Assembly (NCBI GenBank): GCA_903935205.1
Contig: CAIZQU010000162.1
Coordinates: 1 to 64,000, forward strand
Length of the DNA stretch: 64,000 bases
Source: an uncultured cyanobacterium
GTDB taxonomy: Bacteria > Cyanobacteriota > Cyanobacteriia > PCC-6307 > Cyanobiaceae
Direction of reading: 5' to 3'
The position numbers and the translations under genes are program-made. The notes beneath the pieces are model-generated. The model made no database searches. It was not told the DNA's origin and worked only from the letters and a program-made list of their open reading frames with translations. The stretch's first letter is position 1, and each line of letters starts with the position of its first letter. This document shows positions 1-10,084 of the stretch, piece after piece.

Positions 1-465
1 TCGCGCACGGGTCGCCAGTTGAGCATCGACAACAACAACCGCCACCGAGGCAACGATGCAGGGGATGCCCCATTGCTGCTGGAGGGCGATGCGGTAGCCG
101 GCGAGGGTGAGGTGGTCATAGGAGGAGAAGAGAGCGATCAGACCCACGGCCAGACCGCCCGTGGCCTGGAGGACCGCCAGGCGATCCAGGCCCGGCCAGG
201 GGCGTGGCGGATAGGGGAAGTCTGGCGGAAGCGGGGAGGGTTCGCTGTCGCCGGCTCCGCCATTGGCGGGGTTGGCTGGTGAGGCTGGGGGCGGTGGATC
301 GGCTGGATTGGCTGGTGGCACGGTGCAGCGCTGCATGCGGGCCGGGAGCCCCAGGGAGGCCCCCCAGACCAGTGCCACCCCCTGGCACGGAGGCTGCGGC
401 GGCTGGTCGGAGTGCTGGGTGGGTCCGCCTCGCGGCGCAGGGCAGAGAGGTGTGTCCAGCGACAT
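1..465 (-). CDS. Membrane protein of unknown function, N-terminal part (cut by window edge)
   Basis: Reading the minus strand from an ATG at 465 gives an open frame of 155 codons that leaves the window at position 1. The first ~40 residues include a short hydrophobic stretch (GVALVWGASLGL). A proline/alanine/asparagine-rich linker follows. After about residue 90 there are two clear hydrophobic segments, LAVLQATGGLAVGLIALF and GIPCIVASVAVVVV. Only this minus-strand frame gives membrane-like sequence. An internal ATG at 336 is an alternative start that would drop the first 43 residues. I do not recognise the family. The gene is divergent from the defence operon that starts at 1068 and probably belongs to the flanking chromosome rather than the island. 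Confidence 0.5.
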   Translation of the reverse strand, partial: MSLDTPLCPAPRGGPTQHSDQPPQPPCQGVALVWGASLGLPARMQRCTVPPANPADPPPPASPANPANGGAGDSEPSPLPPDFPYPPRPWPGLDRLAVLQATGGLAVGLIALFSSYDHLTLAGYRIALQQQWGIPCIVASVAVVVVDAQLATRAR

Positions 466-1067
466 CGCAAAACTGGGCTGGACCGGTTTTTGCTATCGCC
501 GGACACTCTCCTGACAGCCCCTGCTTGCTGACAACGGCAGGCCGATTACGAGCGGCCACTTGTTCGACCAGAAGCGCCTTCACTCAGCCGACAGCTTTCT
601 CTTCCAGCAACGGGGCCCCAGCGGCATGCAGGCGGCTGGCGGTGTCACCGTCACCGGGATCGATCGGCAGCAACGGCAAGCCACTGAATCCCCAGGCCAT
701 AAGCGCTTCCGCGATCTACCGAGCGGCCTTCGCAGTCAACGGTCGGATGATCTTCTGGCTCGTAGCCTGGGCAAGCTGCTGGCGAGATGCACGTGCCAGC
801 GAACCAGCCCTTGGTTGGGATAGCGGTGGTTGTGTCGCCAAGACCTACCGATCTCGTCCCTATCCCGTCACGATTTGAAAACCATGGTCGGATTCTCCTC
901 TCGTGCTTTAGTCATTCGCCAGCTGCATAAACGGGGGCTGCATTCGTTTTGGCATCAAGCTGGTCCCGTCCTGAAGCAACAAGGTGCAGAATGGCGACAG
1001 CGGTCTCTCACGTCATGACAGTCCCGCCGCTGCCGGCGGTCCTCAACCATCTTGAGGCCGCTTGCTG
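466..1067. other. Intergenic region at the left border of the defence island
   Basis: About 600 bases lie between the divergent membrane protein gene and the DUF1998 helicase gene. Small open frames on both strands have no recognisable sequence. I see no tRNA, terminal repeat or transposase remnant that would explain an island boundary. Promoters for both flanking genes should lie here, but no convincing -35/-10 pair stands out. Confidence 0.4.
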
Positions 1068-4000
1068 ATGGACGTCTTTTCCTTCCGCGACCGGGTTGTC
1101 GAGGACTATGGACAGTTCAGCCGGAGCTTCACGCAGATCAAGGCGCCTGATCTGCGGGACTTTGTGGATGGCCGCTATGGGGCGGGTGAGTACTGGCCCT
1201 CGCCGCTGATCCAGCTCAACCCCAGCTTCGTCGGCGGAGGCAGCATCGGCTCTCTGGTGGCGGAGGGCCTGCTGCACCCGGAGTGCAGCCGCATCTTCCG
1301 CTGGGGCAAGGACGCGTCCAATCAAGGCAGTGGCGACGGGGTGGAGCTACTGCTGCATCGCCATCAACGGGAAGCGATCGTGATCGCCCGCGCCGGCGGC
1401 AGCCTGGTGGTGATCTCCGGCACCGGCTCCGGTAAGTCCCTGGGTTACATGATCCCGATCATCAATCGGGTGTTGGAAGAGCGCGAGCGCGGCGACCAGA
1501 GCAAGCGGATCCGGGCGATCGTCATCTACCCGATGAATGCCCTCTGCAACAGCCAGATGGAGGAGCTGCGGAAATACCTGGGCTGGGGTTATGCCGATGG
1601 ACCCCGTGTCACCTTTGCGCGTTACACGGGCCAGGAAAGCGAGGAAGAACGGGAAAAGATCAAGAACGATCCTCCCGATATCCTGCTCACGAACTACGTG
1701 ATGCTGGAGTACATCCTCACCCGGCAGGATCCGCTGGATCAGAAGGTGATCAGCGATGCCCAGGGTCTGGAGTTCCTGGTGCTGGATGAACTGCACACCT
1801 ACCGGGGCCGCCAGGGGGCTGATGTGGCTTTGTTGGTGCGTCGGGTGAGGCAGCGGCTGAATGCCGATCTGATCTGCATCGGCACCTCCGCCACGATGGC
1901 CTCGGAGGGCACCGCAGCTGAGCGAAATGGCACGGTGGCCCAGGTGGCGAGCAAGTTGTTCGGCACCAGCATCCCGGTGGAGAACATCGTCACCGAGACG
2001 CTGGAGCGCCTCACCATGGGCGATCTGCCCGATGCCGCTGAACTGGGTTCAGCTCTCGATTGTGACTATTCACCGCAATCCACTGCCGCATGGTCACCGG
2101 ATGATCTGCGCCACCACCCTCTGGCCCGCTGGGTGGAGCTGCGGCTCGGCCTGGAACGGGAAGACGGGCGCCAAGACGGCAAGTGGGTGCGCTGCCGGCC
2201 GCGCACCTTGCAGGACGCCGCCCTGGAGCTCGCCTGTGCCAGCGGCCGCCTGGCATCGGAAGCGGAGGCAAAGGAGGACGCAGGGCGCGAGGTTGTGGCC
2301 GCGGTATTGGCCAGCCTGCGCCAGTTTCTGCTGGCGGCGTATCAGGTGGAGGTGGGGCCAAACCGGCGTTTCTTTGCCTTCCGCCTGCACCAGTTCGTCT
2401 CGGCCGGCGGTGATGTGCATTCCAGCCTGGAGGTTCCTGGTCGGCGCTATCTGACCCTCAAGGGCCAGAAATACCAACCCAATGCCGGCCGCCAGGCACT
2501 GCTTTACCCGGTGGTCTTCTGCCGCAGTTGCGGCCAGGAGTTCCACCCGGTCTGGGCCCATCTGCACAACCGCAGGCCGGAGAGATTCGAGCCGCGCGAA
2601 TTCTCCGATGATTCGAGCCTGCGGGAACGGGATGTAGTCAACGGCTACCTGATGCCCGATGCAGAGGCTGCGTACGAGGTGGAGGATCCGGAGAAAGCCC
2701 GCTTCCCCGACGGCTGGCTGGAAGCCGATCGGGATGGGGAACTGGTGCTCAGGAAGACCTACCGGGAGTTCGCGCCGGTGCCTTGCCGGGTGCGCGCCGA
2801 CGGGGGCAGCGGCAGCGATGGAACCCCGGCCTGGTTCCTCAAGGGCAGCTTCCGCTTCTGTCCCAGCTGCGGCGTGGAGCACAACGTGCGCGCCAGCGAG
2901 TTCCGCAAGCTCTGCGGCCTGAATTCGGAGGGCCGCAGCTCCGCAACCACCACCTTGAGCCTGGCGGTGCTGCGCCAGCTGCTCAGCTTCCCGGAGCAGG
3001 AGATCCCCGATAACGCCCGCAAGCTGCTGGCCTTCAGCGACAACCGCCAGGACGCCTCGCTGCAGGCGGGTCACTTCAACGACTTCGTCCGGGTGCTGCA
3101 GCTGCGCGCTGGCCTGGTGGCAGCGCTGCGGGGCAAACCCGGCCATGAGCTGAGCCTGGAGACCCTGGCGCTCGACACCGAGAAGGCCCTGCGCCTCTCA
3201 GCCGACGACTTCATCGCCACCAAGGGTGTCAAACCCAACGTGGAGCAGGAGCGTCGACGGGCCCTGCGCGGGGTGTTGGAGTACCGGCTGCTGGTGGATC
3301 TGCGCAAGGGGTGGCGGCTCACCAACCCCAACCTCGAGCAGCTGCGGCTGCTGGAGATCGACTACGCCGAGCTGGTGAACTGCGCCGAGGACCAGGCCGA
3401 CTGGCAGCAGCGCCATCCGCTGCTGGCGCAGGCGAGCAGCGAGGAGCGCTTCCTGATCCTGCATCGGTTGCTGGAGGAGCTGCGTGAGCGGTTGGCGATC
3501 GATTGCGACGCCCTCATTCCTGAGGAGTTCGAACGGCGCCGCAAGGCCTGCTTCGATCTTGAGGAGGTGTGGGCGATCGGCCGGGAGGAACAACCGGAGC
3601 TGGCGCGCACGGTGGTGATGAGTCCGGTTACTTCCGAGCAACGGCAGCAACGCAACCTGGCCCTGGAGGGTCTGTCGCTGCGGGGTGCCTTTGGCCGCTG
3701 GATCAAGGCGCGTGAGCGCTGGCTTTCGGTGGAGGAGCTGCACCGCGGCCTGAAGTGGAAAGACGACCTGTATCAGGAGATCACCGGCCATCTGCTGGCG
3801 ATGCTCACGGCACATGGATTGGTCAAACCGGTGGAGGTGCGGACCGGCAGGCGCCGCAGCGAGGTGGTGCAGGGCTGGCGGCTGAACAGCTCAGCCTTGC
3901 GCTGGACACTGGTGGATCCTGCGGCCCCTGCGCAGGACGCCTACGCCGAGCGGTTGCGCCAGCAACTGGAATCCAGCGGCCGCCGCGGACCCGTGAATGC

Positions 4001-6644
4001 CTATTTCCGCAACCTCTATGAGGATCTTGCTGCGCTGATTGCCGATCCAGGCCAGGCCGAAGGCCGGCCATTCGTTCAGACCCTGGAAGCTCGGGAGCAC
4101 ACGGCCCAGGTGGCTGCTGAAGTTCGGGAAGAGCGGGAGAAACAGTTCCGTGATGCTCGCCTGCGGCTGCTCTATTGCTCCCCCACCATGGAGCTGGGTG
4201 TGGACATCTCCTCGCTCAACACGGTGTATCTGCGCAATGTGCCGCCCACACCGGCCAATTATGCCCAGCGCAGTGGCCGTGCCGGGCGGAGCGGCCAGCC
4301 GGCCCTGGTACTCAGCTACTGCGGCGCCACCTCACCGCACGATCAATACTTCTTCTCCGACCCCACCCGCATGGTGGCCGGTGCCGTGAGCGCCCCCACG
4401 CTGGAGCTGGCCAATGAGGAGCTGCTGAAAGCACATTTCCGGGCCCTGTGGCTGGCGGCCACGCGCCAGCGGTTGCCAGGCAAGGTGAAGGAGCTCGTGG
4501 ATCTCGCCGCCGAGGGAAGGCCGCTGGTGGCGGATCTACGCGACTCCCTGGCCAGTGATGACGCCTGCCGCAGTGCCCAGGCCGATGGTCAGGCGATCGT
4601 CGACGACCTGATCGAGAACCACTGGCTGGGCAGCAGCCCGCCAACCTGGCTCACCGGCAGCTGGCTGGATGGGCTGATCCGCGGCGCGGCGCTCGATTTC
4701 GATGCAGCCCTGCGGCGCTGGCGTGATCTGCTGGAGGCGGTCGACAGTCAGTTCGCCCAGGCCCAGAAGGATCTGGCCAACCACGCCCACTCAGAGCGTG
4801 AACGGCAGGCGGCGGATCAACGCCAGCGGGCGGCGCGTCTGCAACAGCAGCTGTTGCTGGCCGACAAACCAGGCAGCGGCAACAACAACAACGACTTCAG
4901 CACCTACCGCTATCTGGCCAGCCAGGGCTTTATGCCGGGCTACAACTTCCCGCGCCTGCCGCTGATGGCCTACATCCCCGGCAGCCGTGAGCAGGTGGGT
5001 GGCGGTACGTTCATCACCCGGCCGCGCTTTGTCGGCATCAGCGAGTTCGGGCCCCATTCGCTGATCTATCACGAGGGCAACACCTACAAGGTGAAGGGCG
5101 CGATCCTGGGCCTGCAGGACAACGCCGTAGCCGCCGGTACCGCCTCGCTCGCCACCCAGGACGCCCTGCTCTGCGGCGCCTGCGGCCATGCCCACCTGGG
5201 CGATGCCACCGAATTGGAGCTGTGCCGCCACTGCGGTGCGCCGCTCAAGGAAGAGCCGGAGGGCAAGGCCGTGCGGGTGCCGCGGCTGTATCAGATCGAG
5301 CAGGTGAACACACGCCGCGCCGAGCGGATCACCTCCGACGACGAGGAGCGGCAACGGCTGGGCTACGAGCTGCTGACCACCTACGAGTTCCCGCAGGAGA
5401 ACGGCGTGGTGAAGGTGGCGCGGGCTCAGGTGAGCAGCGGCGGCCAACCGCTGCTGGAGCTGAGCTATGCGCCGGCCACCACGATCAGCCGCATCAACCT
5501 CGGCTGGCGGCGGCGCGAGAACCGCAGCGACATGGGTTTCCCGATTCACCCGACCAACGGTCGCTGGGGCGGAGAGAAACAGCTGGAAGCAGGCAACGCC
5601 AGCGCCGGCGAGGGAGAGGACGACACCGCCGAAGTGGGTTACGTGAAGATCACGCCCTACGTGCAGGACCGCAAGAACGCCCTGCTGTTGCAGTTCGCCA
5701 ATCAGCCGGCCAGCGGCAACTGGACGGCGCTGCAGCTGCTCAGCCTGAAGAACGCCCTGAAGCGCGGGATCGAGGTGGCCTTCCAGCTCGATGGCAGCGA
5801 GATCGCCGCCGAGCTGATGCCGAACGACGACGAAGCCAGCGCCCTGTTGCTCTACGAAAGTGCCGAGGGTGGGGCCGGGGTGCTGAGCCGCCTGGTGGAG
5901 AGCCCCACAGCGCTGCGGCAGCTGGGCCGCACCGCCCTGGAGGTGTGCCATTGGCGGCTGAGCGATCCGTTGCCGGTGATCGAGGCCGCCCTGGAGGATG
6001 CCGATCCGGAGTGTGAGGCCGGCTGCTACCGCTGCCTGCTCGGTTATCACAACCAGCGCGAGCACGACCGGATCGACCGCCGCATCCCCGAGCTCAAGCA
6101 GTTCCTGCTGGATCTGGCCGGCGGTGAGCTGGTGGGACAGGGCGGTGCCGACAGCCGCAGCGAACGCCTGGAACGGCTGCGTGGCTTCTGCCAGAGCGGC
6201 CTGGAGCGCCTCTGGCTGGAGACAGCCTTCCGGCTGGGACATCACCTGCCCGATGACGCCCAGAAGGAGGTGAGCGGTCACTTCGTGACGCCTGATTTCA
6301 CCTACCGCGAGGCCGGGGCGTTGGTGTTCATCGATGGCCCCCACCACCAGAAACCCCTGCAGCAGCGGCTGGACCAACAGAAGCGCCGGGACCTCAAGGA
6401 TGCAGGCATCCGCGTGGTGGTCTTTGACCAGCACAGCGATGAATGGCCGGCGGTGTTCCGCGAGCACGCCTGGCTGTTCGGGGAAGGGAAGGGTGCGGCG
6501 CCTTCCGCTCCACCCCCGAGTGCTCCTCCCGTGGGTCAGGACTCTCCGACGGGTGCTGGCCGCAATGCCCAGACCATCGGCGACGCCTTCGATGCAGTGT
6601 TCGCGCAACACCAGCAGCTGTTCGGCCAGGAGGCCCAGCCGTGA
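1068..6644 (+). CDS. Large DEAD-box helicase with DUF1998 and C-terminal Vsr/DUF559-like nuclease domain (DruE / DrmA-DrmB-like)
   Basis: This 1858-residue protein is an SF2 helicase expected to act on phage DNA. An upstream in-frame TTG at 1062 exists; the ATG at 1068 is preferred, with a weak AGG about 11 bases before it. Walker A (GTGSGKS) is near residues 118-124, the DExH box (DELH) near 240, and the second RecA lobe ends with QRSGRAGR near 1067. Cysteine clusters (CRSCG, CPSCG) fall in the middle, and a CGACG...CRHCG zinc ribbon is near 1370. A DUF1998 segment (LLLYESAEGGAGVL) near 1595 is followed by C-x3-C-x2-C near 1650. The last ~130 residues contain TPDF...FIDGPHH...RRDL...GIRVVVF, the pattern of Vsr/DUF559 PD-(D/E)XK nucleases. 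One-chain helicase-DUF1998 proteins of ~1800-2000 residues are known as Druantia DruE; DISARM splits these parts into DrmA and DrmB. The stop overlaps the next start (GTGA), so the two genes are co-translated. Which named system it belongs to is uncertain. Confidence 0.85.
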   Translation: MDVFSFRDRVVEDYGQFSRSFTQIKAPDLRDFVDGRYGAGEYWPSPLIQLNPSFVGGGSIGSLVAEGLLHPECSRIFRWGKDASNQGSGDGVELLLHRHQREAIVIARAGGSLVVISGTGSGKSLGYMIPIINRVLEERERGDQSKRIRAIVIYPMNALCNSQMEELRKYLGWGYADGPRVTFARYTGQESEEEREKIKNDPPDILLTNYVMLEYILTRQDPLDQKVISDAQGLEFLVLDELHTYRGRQGADVALLVRRVRQRLNADLICIGTSATMASEGTAAERNGTVAQVASKLFGTSIPVENIVTETLERLTMGDLPDAAELGSALDCDYSPQSTAAWSPDDLRHHPLARWVELRLGLEREDGRQDGKWVRCRPRTLQDAALELACASGRLASEAEAKEDAGREVVAAVLASLRQFLLAAYQVEVGPNRRFFAFRLHQFVSAGGDVHSSLEVPGRRYLTLKGQKYQPNAGRQALLYPVVFCRSCGQEFHPVWAHLHNRRPERFEPREFSDDSSLRERDVVNGYLMPDAEAAYEVEDPEKARFPDGWLEADRDGELVLRKTYREFAPVPCRVRADGGSGSDGTPAWFLKGSFRFCPSCGVEHNVRASEFRKLCGLNSEGRSSATTTLSLAVLRQLLSFPEQEIPDNARKLLAFSDNRQDASLQAGHFNDFVRVLQLRAGLVAALRGKPGHELSLETLALDTEKALRLSADDFIATKGVKPNVEQERRRALRGVLEYRLLVDLRKGWRLTNPNLEQLRLLEIDYAELVNCAEDQADWQQRHPLLAQASSEERFLILHRLLEELRERLAIDCDALIPEEFERRRKACFDLEEVWAIGREEQPELARTVVMSPVTSEQRQQRNLALEGLSLRGAFGRWIKARERWLSVEELHRGLKWKDDLYQEITGHLLAMLTAHGLVKPVEVRTGRRRSEVVQGWRLNSSALRWTLVDPAAPAQDAYAERLRQQLESSGRRGPVNAYFRNLYEDLAALIADPGQAEGRPFVQTLEAREHTAQVAAEVREEREKQFRDARLRLLYCSPTMELGVDISSLNTVYLRNVPPTPANYAQRSGRAGRSGQPALVLSYCGATSPHDQYFFSDPTRMVAGAVSAPTLELANEELLKAHFRALWLAATRQRLPGKVKELVDLAAEGRPLVADLRDSLASDDACRSAQADGQAIVDDLIENHWLGSSPPTWLTGSWLDGLIRGAALDFDAALRRWRDLLEAVDSQFAQAQKDLANHAHSERERQAADQRQRAARLQQQLLLADKPGSGNNNNDFSTYRYLASQGFMPGYNFPRLPLMAYIPGSREQVGGGTFITRPRFVGISEFGPHSLIYHEGNTYKVKGAILGLQDNAVAAGTASLATQDALLCGACGHAHLGDATELELCRHCGAPLKEEPEGKAVRVPRLYQIEQVNTRRAERITSDDEERQRLGYELLTTYEFPQENGVVKVARAQVSSGGQPLLELSYAPATTISRINLGWRRRENRSDMGFPIHPTNGRWGGEKQLEAGNASAGEGEDDTAEVGYVKITPYVQDRKNALLLQFANQPASGNWTALQLLSLKNALKRGIEVAFQLDGSEIAAELMPNDDEASALLLYESAEGGAGVLSRLVESPTALRQLGRTALEVCHWRLSDPLPVIEAALEDADPECEAGCYRCLLGYHNQREHDRIDRRIPELKQFLLDLAGGELVGQGGADSRSERLERLRGFCQSGLERLWLETAFRLGHHLPDDAQKEVSGHFVTPDFTYREAGALVFIDGPHHQKPLQQRLDQQKRRDLKDAGIRVVVFDQHSDEWPAVFREHAWLFGEGKGAAPSAPPPSAPPVGQDSPTGAGRNAQTIGDAFDAVFAQHQQLFGQEAQP

Positions 6645-9600
6645 CCAGCGCCCTCAGCCAGCCCACCCTCAGCCAGCCCCCAGCGCTGCCCGACATCCCC
6701 AGCCCCGGCTCGATCGTCAAGGTGCGGGGACGGGAGTGGGTGACGCTGCCCCAGAGCCGCGCGGAAAAGCAGGACCAGGTGCTGCGGCTGCGGCCCCTGG
6801 GCGGCGGTGATCAGACGATCGCCACCCTGTTCTGGCCGCTGGAAGGCGAGCAGGTGAAGCCGGCCAGCTTTGCCCTGCCCGATCCGGCCCTGAGCGGCTC
6901 CCAGAGCTCGGCGCTGCTGCTGCGCGATGCCTTGCTGCTCAAGCTGCGCGCCGGTGCGGGACCGTTCCGCTGCCTGGGCAATGTGGCGCTCGAGCCCAGG
7001 CCCTACCAGCTGGTGCCGCTGCTGATGGCGCTCAAGCAGGCGGTGAGCCGGGTGCTGATCGCCGATGAGGTGGGCCTCGGCAAGACGGTGGAGGCGCTGC
7101 TGATCGCCCGCGAACTGCTGGATCGCGGCGAGATCCGCAAGGTGACGGTGATCTGCCCGCCGCACCTGTGTGAGAAGTGGAAGAGCGACATGATCCGCCA
7201 GTTCAACCTGGCGGCCGAGGTGGTGCGGCCCGGCACGGCCCAGAAGCTGGAGCGGGGCCTGCCAGCCGGTAAGTCGATCTTTGATGTGATCCCCTTCACG
7301 GTGGTGAGCCTCGACTGGATCAAGAGCGACCGCAACCGCGAGGGCTTCCTGCGCAGCTGCGGCGAGTTCGTGATCGTCGATGAGGCCCACACCTGCGCGG
7401 CCCGCAAGGGGGGCGGGCGCCAGCAGCGCTATGAGCTGCTGCGGGGCCTGGCCGCTGACCCCCAGCGCCACCTGGTGCTGCTCACCGCCACACCGCATAG
7501 CGGCGACAAGGAGGCGTTCGACAACCTGCTCGGGCTGCTGGATCCGAAATTCGAGGGCCTCAGCGAGATGCCCGAGGGCCAGCGCCGCAAGGACCTGCGC
7601 GCTGAGCTGGGCAACTATTTCGTGCAGCGCCGCCGCCTTGATCTCAAGGAGGACTGGGGCACCGAGGGCGCCGATTTCCCTGATCGTGAAACCCGGGAGG
7701 CCACCTACACCCTCAGCGGCGACTGGGGAAAGCTGTTCGATGACGTGCTGGCCTATGCCCGTGCACTGGTGGAGCGGAGTGTGGGCGAGAGCAAGCTGCG
7801 CCAGCGGATGAGCTGGTGGGCCGCTCTGGCGTTGCTGCGCTGCGTCAGCAGCAGCCCCGCTGCAGCCTCGGCCTCCCTGCGCACCAAGCTGTTCAACCTC
7901 CAGAACGGCACGGATTACGCCGCCACAGATCCAGCCTCAGCCTCCAGCGAAGACGAGCTGGCCGATGACCTGGAAGCCATGGCCACGCTCGCCGTTCTCG
8001 ACGGCGCGGAAGAGGAGTTCAGCGCAGAAGAAGCCGCCCCGGGGGCCGATCTGGCGGAGTCAGCCGATGCCGGGCTGTTGAAGGATCTGATCGAGCGCTC
8101 GGATCGCCTGCGCGGCAAGGCCCACGATCCCAAGCTCAAGCAGCTGCTCAAAGAGCTCAAGGGGCTGCTGGCGGAGGGCTTCCGGCCGGTGATCTTCTGC
8201 CGTTTCCGGCCCACCGCCCACTACCTGGCGGAGCAACTGGAGGAGGAACTGCCCAAGCGCGCGCATGTGGTGATGGCGGTCACCGGTGATCTGCCACCGG
8301 AGGAGCGGGTGGAGCGCATCCGCGAGCTGCAGAACGAACTGGCGAACGGCAAGGTGCCGGTGCTGGTGGCCACCGACTGCCTCTCAGAAGGCATCGACCT
8401 GCAGCACATCTTCGATGCGGTGATCCACTACGACCTGTGCTGGAACCCCACCCGCCACGAACAACGCGAAGGGCGGGTGGATCGTTTTGGCCAGGCCCGC
8501 AGTGCCGTGCGGGCGCTGATGCTGCACGGCGGTGACTCCAACCCGGTGGATGAGCGGGTGCGCACGGTGATCCTGGAAAAGGAGAAGACGATCCGAAAGG
8601 AACTGGGGGTGAGCGTGCCGATTCCCGGCAACGCCAACACCATCACCCAGGCGGTTCTGGGCGGGATCTTCGGCAAGGCCGCCAAGGCGATTCAGGGGTT
8701 GCTCAACCTCGGCCTGCCTGGATTTGGGGGTTCCGGATCAGACCTGGATGCCGTGATTGACGCCGAATGGCAGAGCGCCAAGGAGAACGCCAAGGCCACC
8801 CGCACGATCTTTGCCCAGCGCAGCCTCAAACCGGAGGAAGCCCTGCGCGAATGGCACCGCACCCGCGAATCCCTCGGCAGCGCCGATGCGGTGGAGCGGC
8901 TGGTGCTCAACGCCTGCCGTCGCCTCAATCTGCCCCTACGGAGCTTGCGATGGGGTGGTGCAGGGGAAGGCGACACGGCTGCAGAAAACAAGAGGACCGG
9001 AGAAGTCGCGACTCAGACCTGGGAGCTCGATCTCAGCCGCCTGGAGGACAACCGCCAGGCCCTGAACGAGCGCCTGCGCAACCACGACCTCGGCGGCAAG
9101 CTGCGGCTGAGTTTCCGCTCACCAGCTCGTGACGGCAGCCAGCTGCTCAGCCGCTCCCATCCGCTGGTGGTGGAGCTGGCGGATTTCGTGGCTGAGCGGG
9201 CCCTCAGCGGCCTGGAGCCGGACCTGGCGGCTCGCGCCTCCGTGATCCGCACCAAGGCGGTGACCAGGCGCACCCAGGTGCTGGTGCTGCGACTGCGGCA
9301 CCAGCTGCACCAGTCGCGTTGGACGGGCAATCAGTACGAGGCCCTGCCCGATCTGCTGGTGGAGGAATGCCTCACCGCCCGGGTCAACGGCGATGGTGTG
9401 GAACCACTGGAGGGTGCCGCTGCCCTTGAGCTGCTGGAAGCCCCAGCCAGCGGCAACCTCGATCCGGGGCAGCGCCAGCAATGGTTGCAGGAGGCGGTGT
9501 CAGAGATCGAGGCCCTGCAGCCGGCGCTGGCAGCCTTGGCCGAGCGGCGTGCCGATCTGGCGGAAGAAGACCACCGCCGCGTGCGCGAAGCCTCACTGCG

Positions 9601-9697
9601 CTCCGGCGAATCGCTGCGAATGCGCTTTCGCTGTGAGCCGAGCCTGCCGGTGGACGTGATCGGCCTGATTGTGTTGCTGCCGGCGCCAGTCCTATGA
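6641..9697 (+). CDS. SNF2-family helicase (DISARM DrmD-like)
   Basis: The start is GTG 6641 inside the GTGA overlap with the DUF1998 helicase stop, giving 1018 residues. The SNF2 N-lobe has PYQLVPLL, Walker A DEVGLGKT near residues 142-149, DEAH near 247 and LLTATPHSGD near 283-292. The C-lobe has VATDCLSEGIDLQ near 575 and EQREGRVDRFGQ near 607-618. The C-terminal ~350 residues are charged and helical, with no domain I recognise. Family knowledge: SNF2-like translocases of this type (DrmD) accompany an adenine methylase and DUF1998 proteins in class 1 DISARM and probably move along DNA rather than unwind it. The stop TGA overlaps by 6 bases the 3' end of the antisense toxin gene, so the two genes converge tightly. 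Confidence 0.85.
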   Translation: MTSALSQPTLSQPPALPDIPSPGSIVKVRGREWVTLPQSRAEKQDQVLRLRPLGGGDQTIATLFWPLEGEQVKPASFALPDPALSGSQSSALLLRDALLLKLRAGAGPFRCLGNVALEPRPYQLVPLLMALKQAVSRVLIADEVGLGKTVEALLIARELLDRGEIRKVTVICPPHLCEKWKSDMIRQFNLAAEVVRPGTAQKLERGLPAGKSIFDVIPFTVVSLDWIKSDRNREGFLRSCGEFVIVDEAHTCAARKGGGRQQRYELLRGLAADPQRHLVLLTATPHSGDKEAFDNLLGLLDPKFEGLSEMPEGQRRKDLRAELGNYFVQRRRLDLKEDWGTEGADFPDRETREATYTLSGDWGKLFDDVLAYARALVERSVGESKLRQRMSWWAALALLRCVSSSPAAASASLRTKLFNLQNGTDYAATDPASASSEDELADDLEAMATLAVLDGAEEEFSAEEAAPGADLAESADAGLLKDLIERSDRLRGKAHDPKLKQLLKELKGLLAEGFRPVIFCRFRPTAHYLAEQLEEELPKRAHVVMAVTGDLPPEERVERIRELQNELANGKVPVLVATDCLSEGIDLQHIFDAVIHYDLCWNPTRHEQREGRVDRFGQARSAVRALMLHGGDSNPVDERVRTVILEKEKTIRKELGVSVPIPGNANTITQAVLGGIFGKAAKAIQGLLNLGLPGFGGSGSDLDAVIDAEWQSAKENAKATRTIFAQRSLKPEEALREWHRTRESLGSADAVERLVLNACRRLNLPLRSLRWGGAGEGDTAAENKRTGEVATQTWELDLSRLEDNRQALNERLRNHDLGGKLRLSFRSPARDGSQLLSRSHPLVVELADFVAERALSGLEPDLAARASVIRTKAVTRRTQVLVLRLRHQLHQSRWTGNQYEALPDLLVEECLTARVNGDGVEPLEGAAALELLEAPASGNLDPGQRQQWLQEAVSEIEALQPALAALAERRADLAEEDHRRVREASLRSGESLRMRFRCEPSLPVDVIGLIVLLPAPVL

Positions 9698-10084
9698 AAC
9701 CGGTTTCAGCGCCACCTCTGGAAACAGCTGCAGCAGCTTGCGGTCGAAGGTCAGCAACGGGCAGTTCAGTTGATTCGCGAGCACGACAAATTCAGCGTCG
9801 TAGCTGGAGCAGCCGTGGCTGTGGGCAAGCGCAAGACAGTCGGCGCTATTCACAGAGATCGTTCGATGTGCAAACTGAGCGTTGGCATCCGCAAGGATGG
9901 CCAAGGCCTGATCAGGGAGGATGGCTCCAGCTCTTAAGTATTTCAGCAAAATATGTCGAAACTCAGGGATCCATAAGCCCGGCAAATGCCAATCCTGATC
10001 AGAAGCCCAGACGGCCTGCACAGCCTCGGCATTCAGCGTGGGCTGAAAAAGCTCGATTAGCACATTGGTATCGGCAACCAGCAT
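9692..10084 (-). CDS. PIN-domain ribonuclease toxin (FitB/VapC type)
   Basis: This 130-residue protein carries the PIN signature: VADTNVLIELF at the N-terminus, an acidic residue in WIPEFRHIL, SADCLALA and SSYDAEFVVLA in the middle, and LTFDRKLL near the end. These supply the conserved Asp/Glu set of Mg-dependent VapC-type RNases. The ATG at 10084 overlaps the antitoxin stop (TGATG); a TTG one codon upstream is an alternative. Its 3' end overlaps the SNF2 gene stop in the opposite direction. It is inserted antisense in the middle of the defence operon and may act as a maintenance or abortive element. Confidence 0.85.
   Translation of the reverse strand: MLVADTNVLIELFQPTLNAEAVQAVWASDQDWHLPGLWIPEFRHILLKYLRAGAILPDQALAILADANAQFAHRTISVNSADCLALAHSHGCSSYDAEFVVLANQLNCPLLTFDRKLLQLFPEVALKPVS

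Noticed and set aside
830-1018. 62-codon frame just before the DUF1998 helicase
   Set aside because: No recognisable motif, no ribosome site and no homologue I can recall; probably not a gene.
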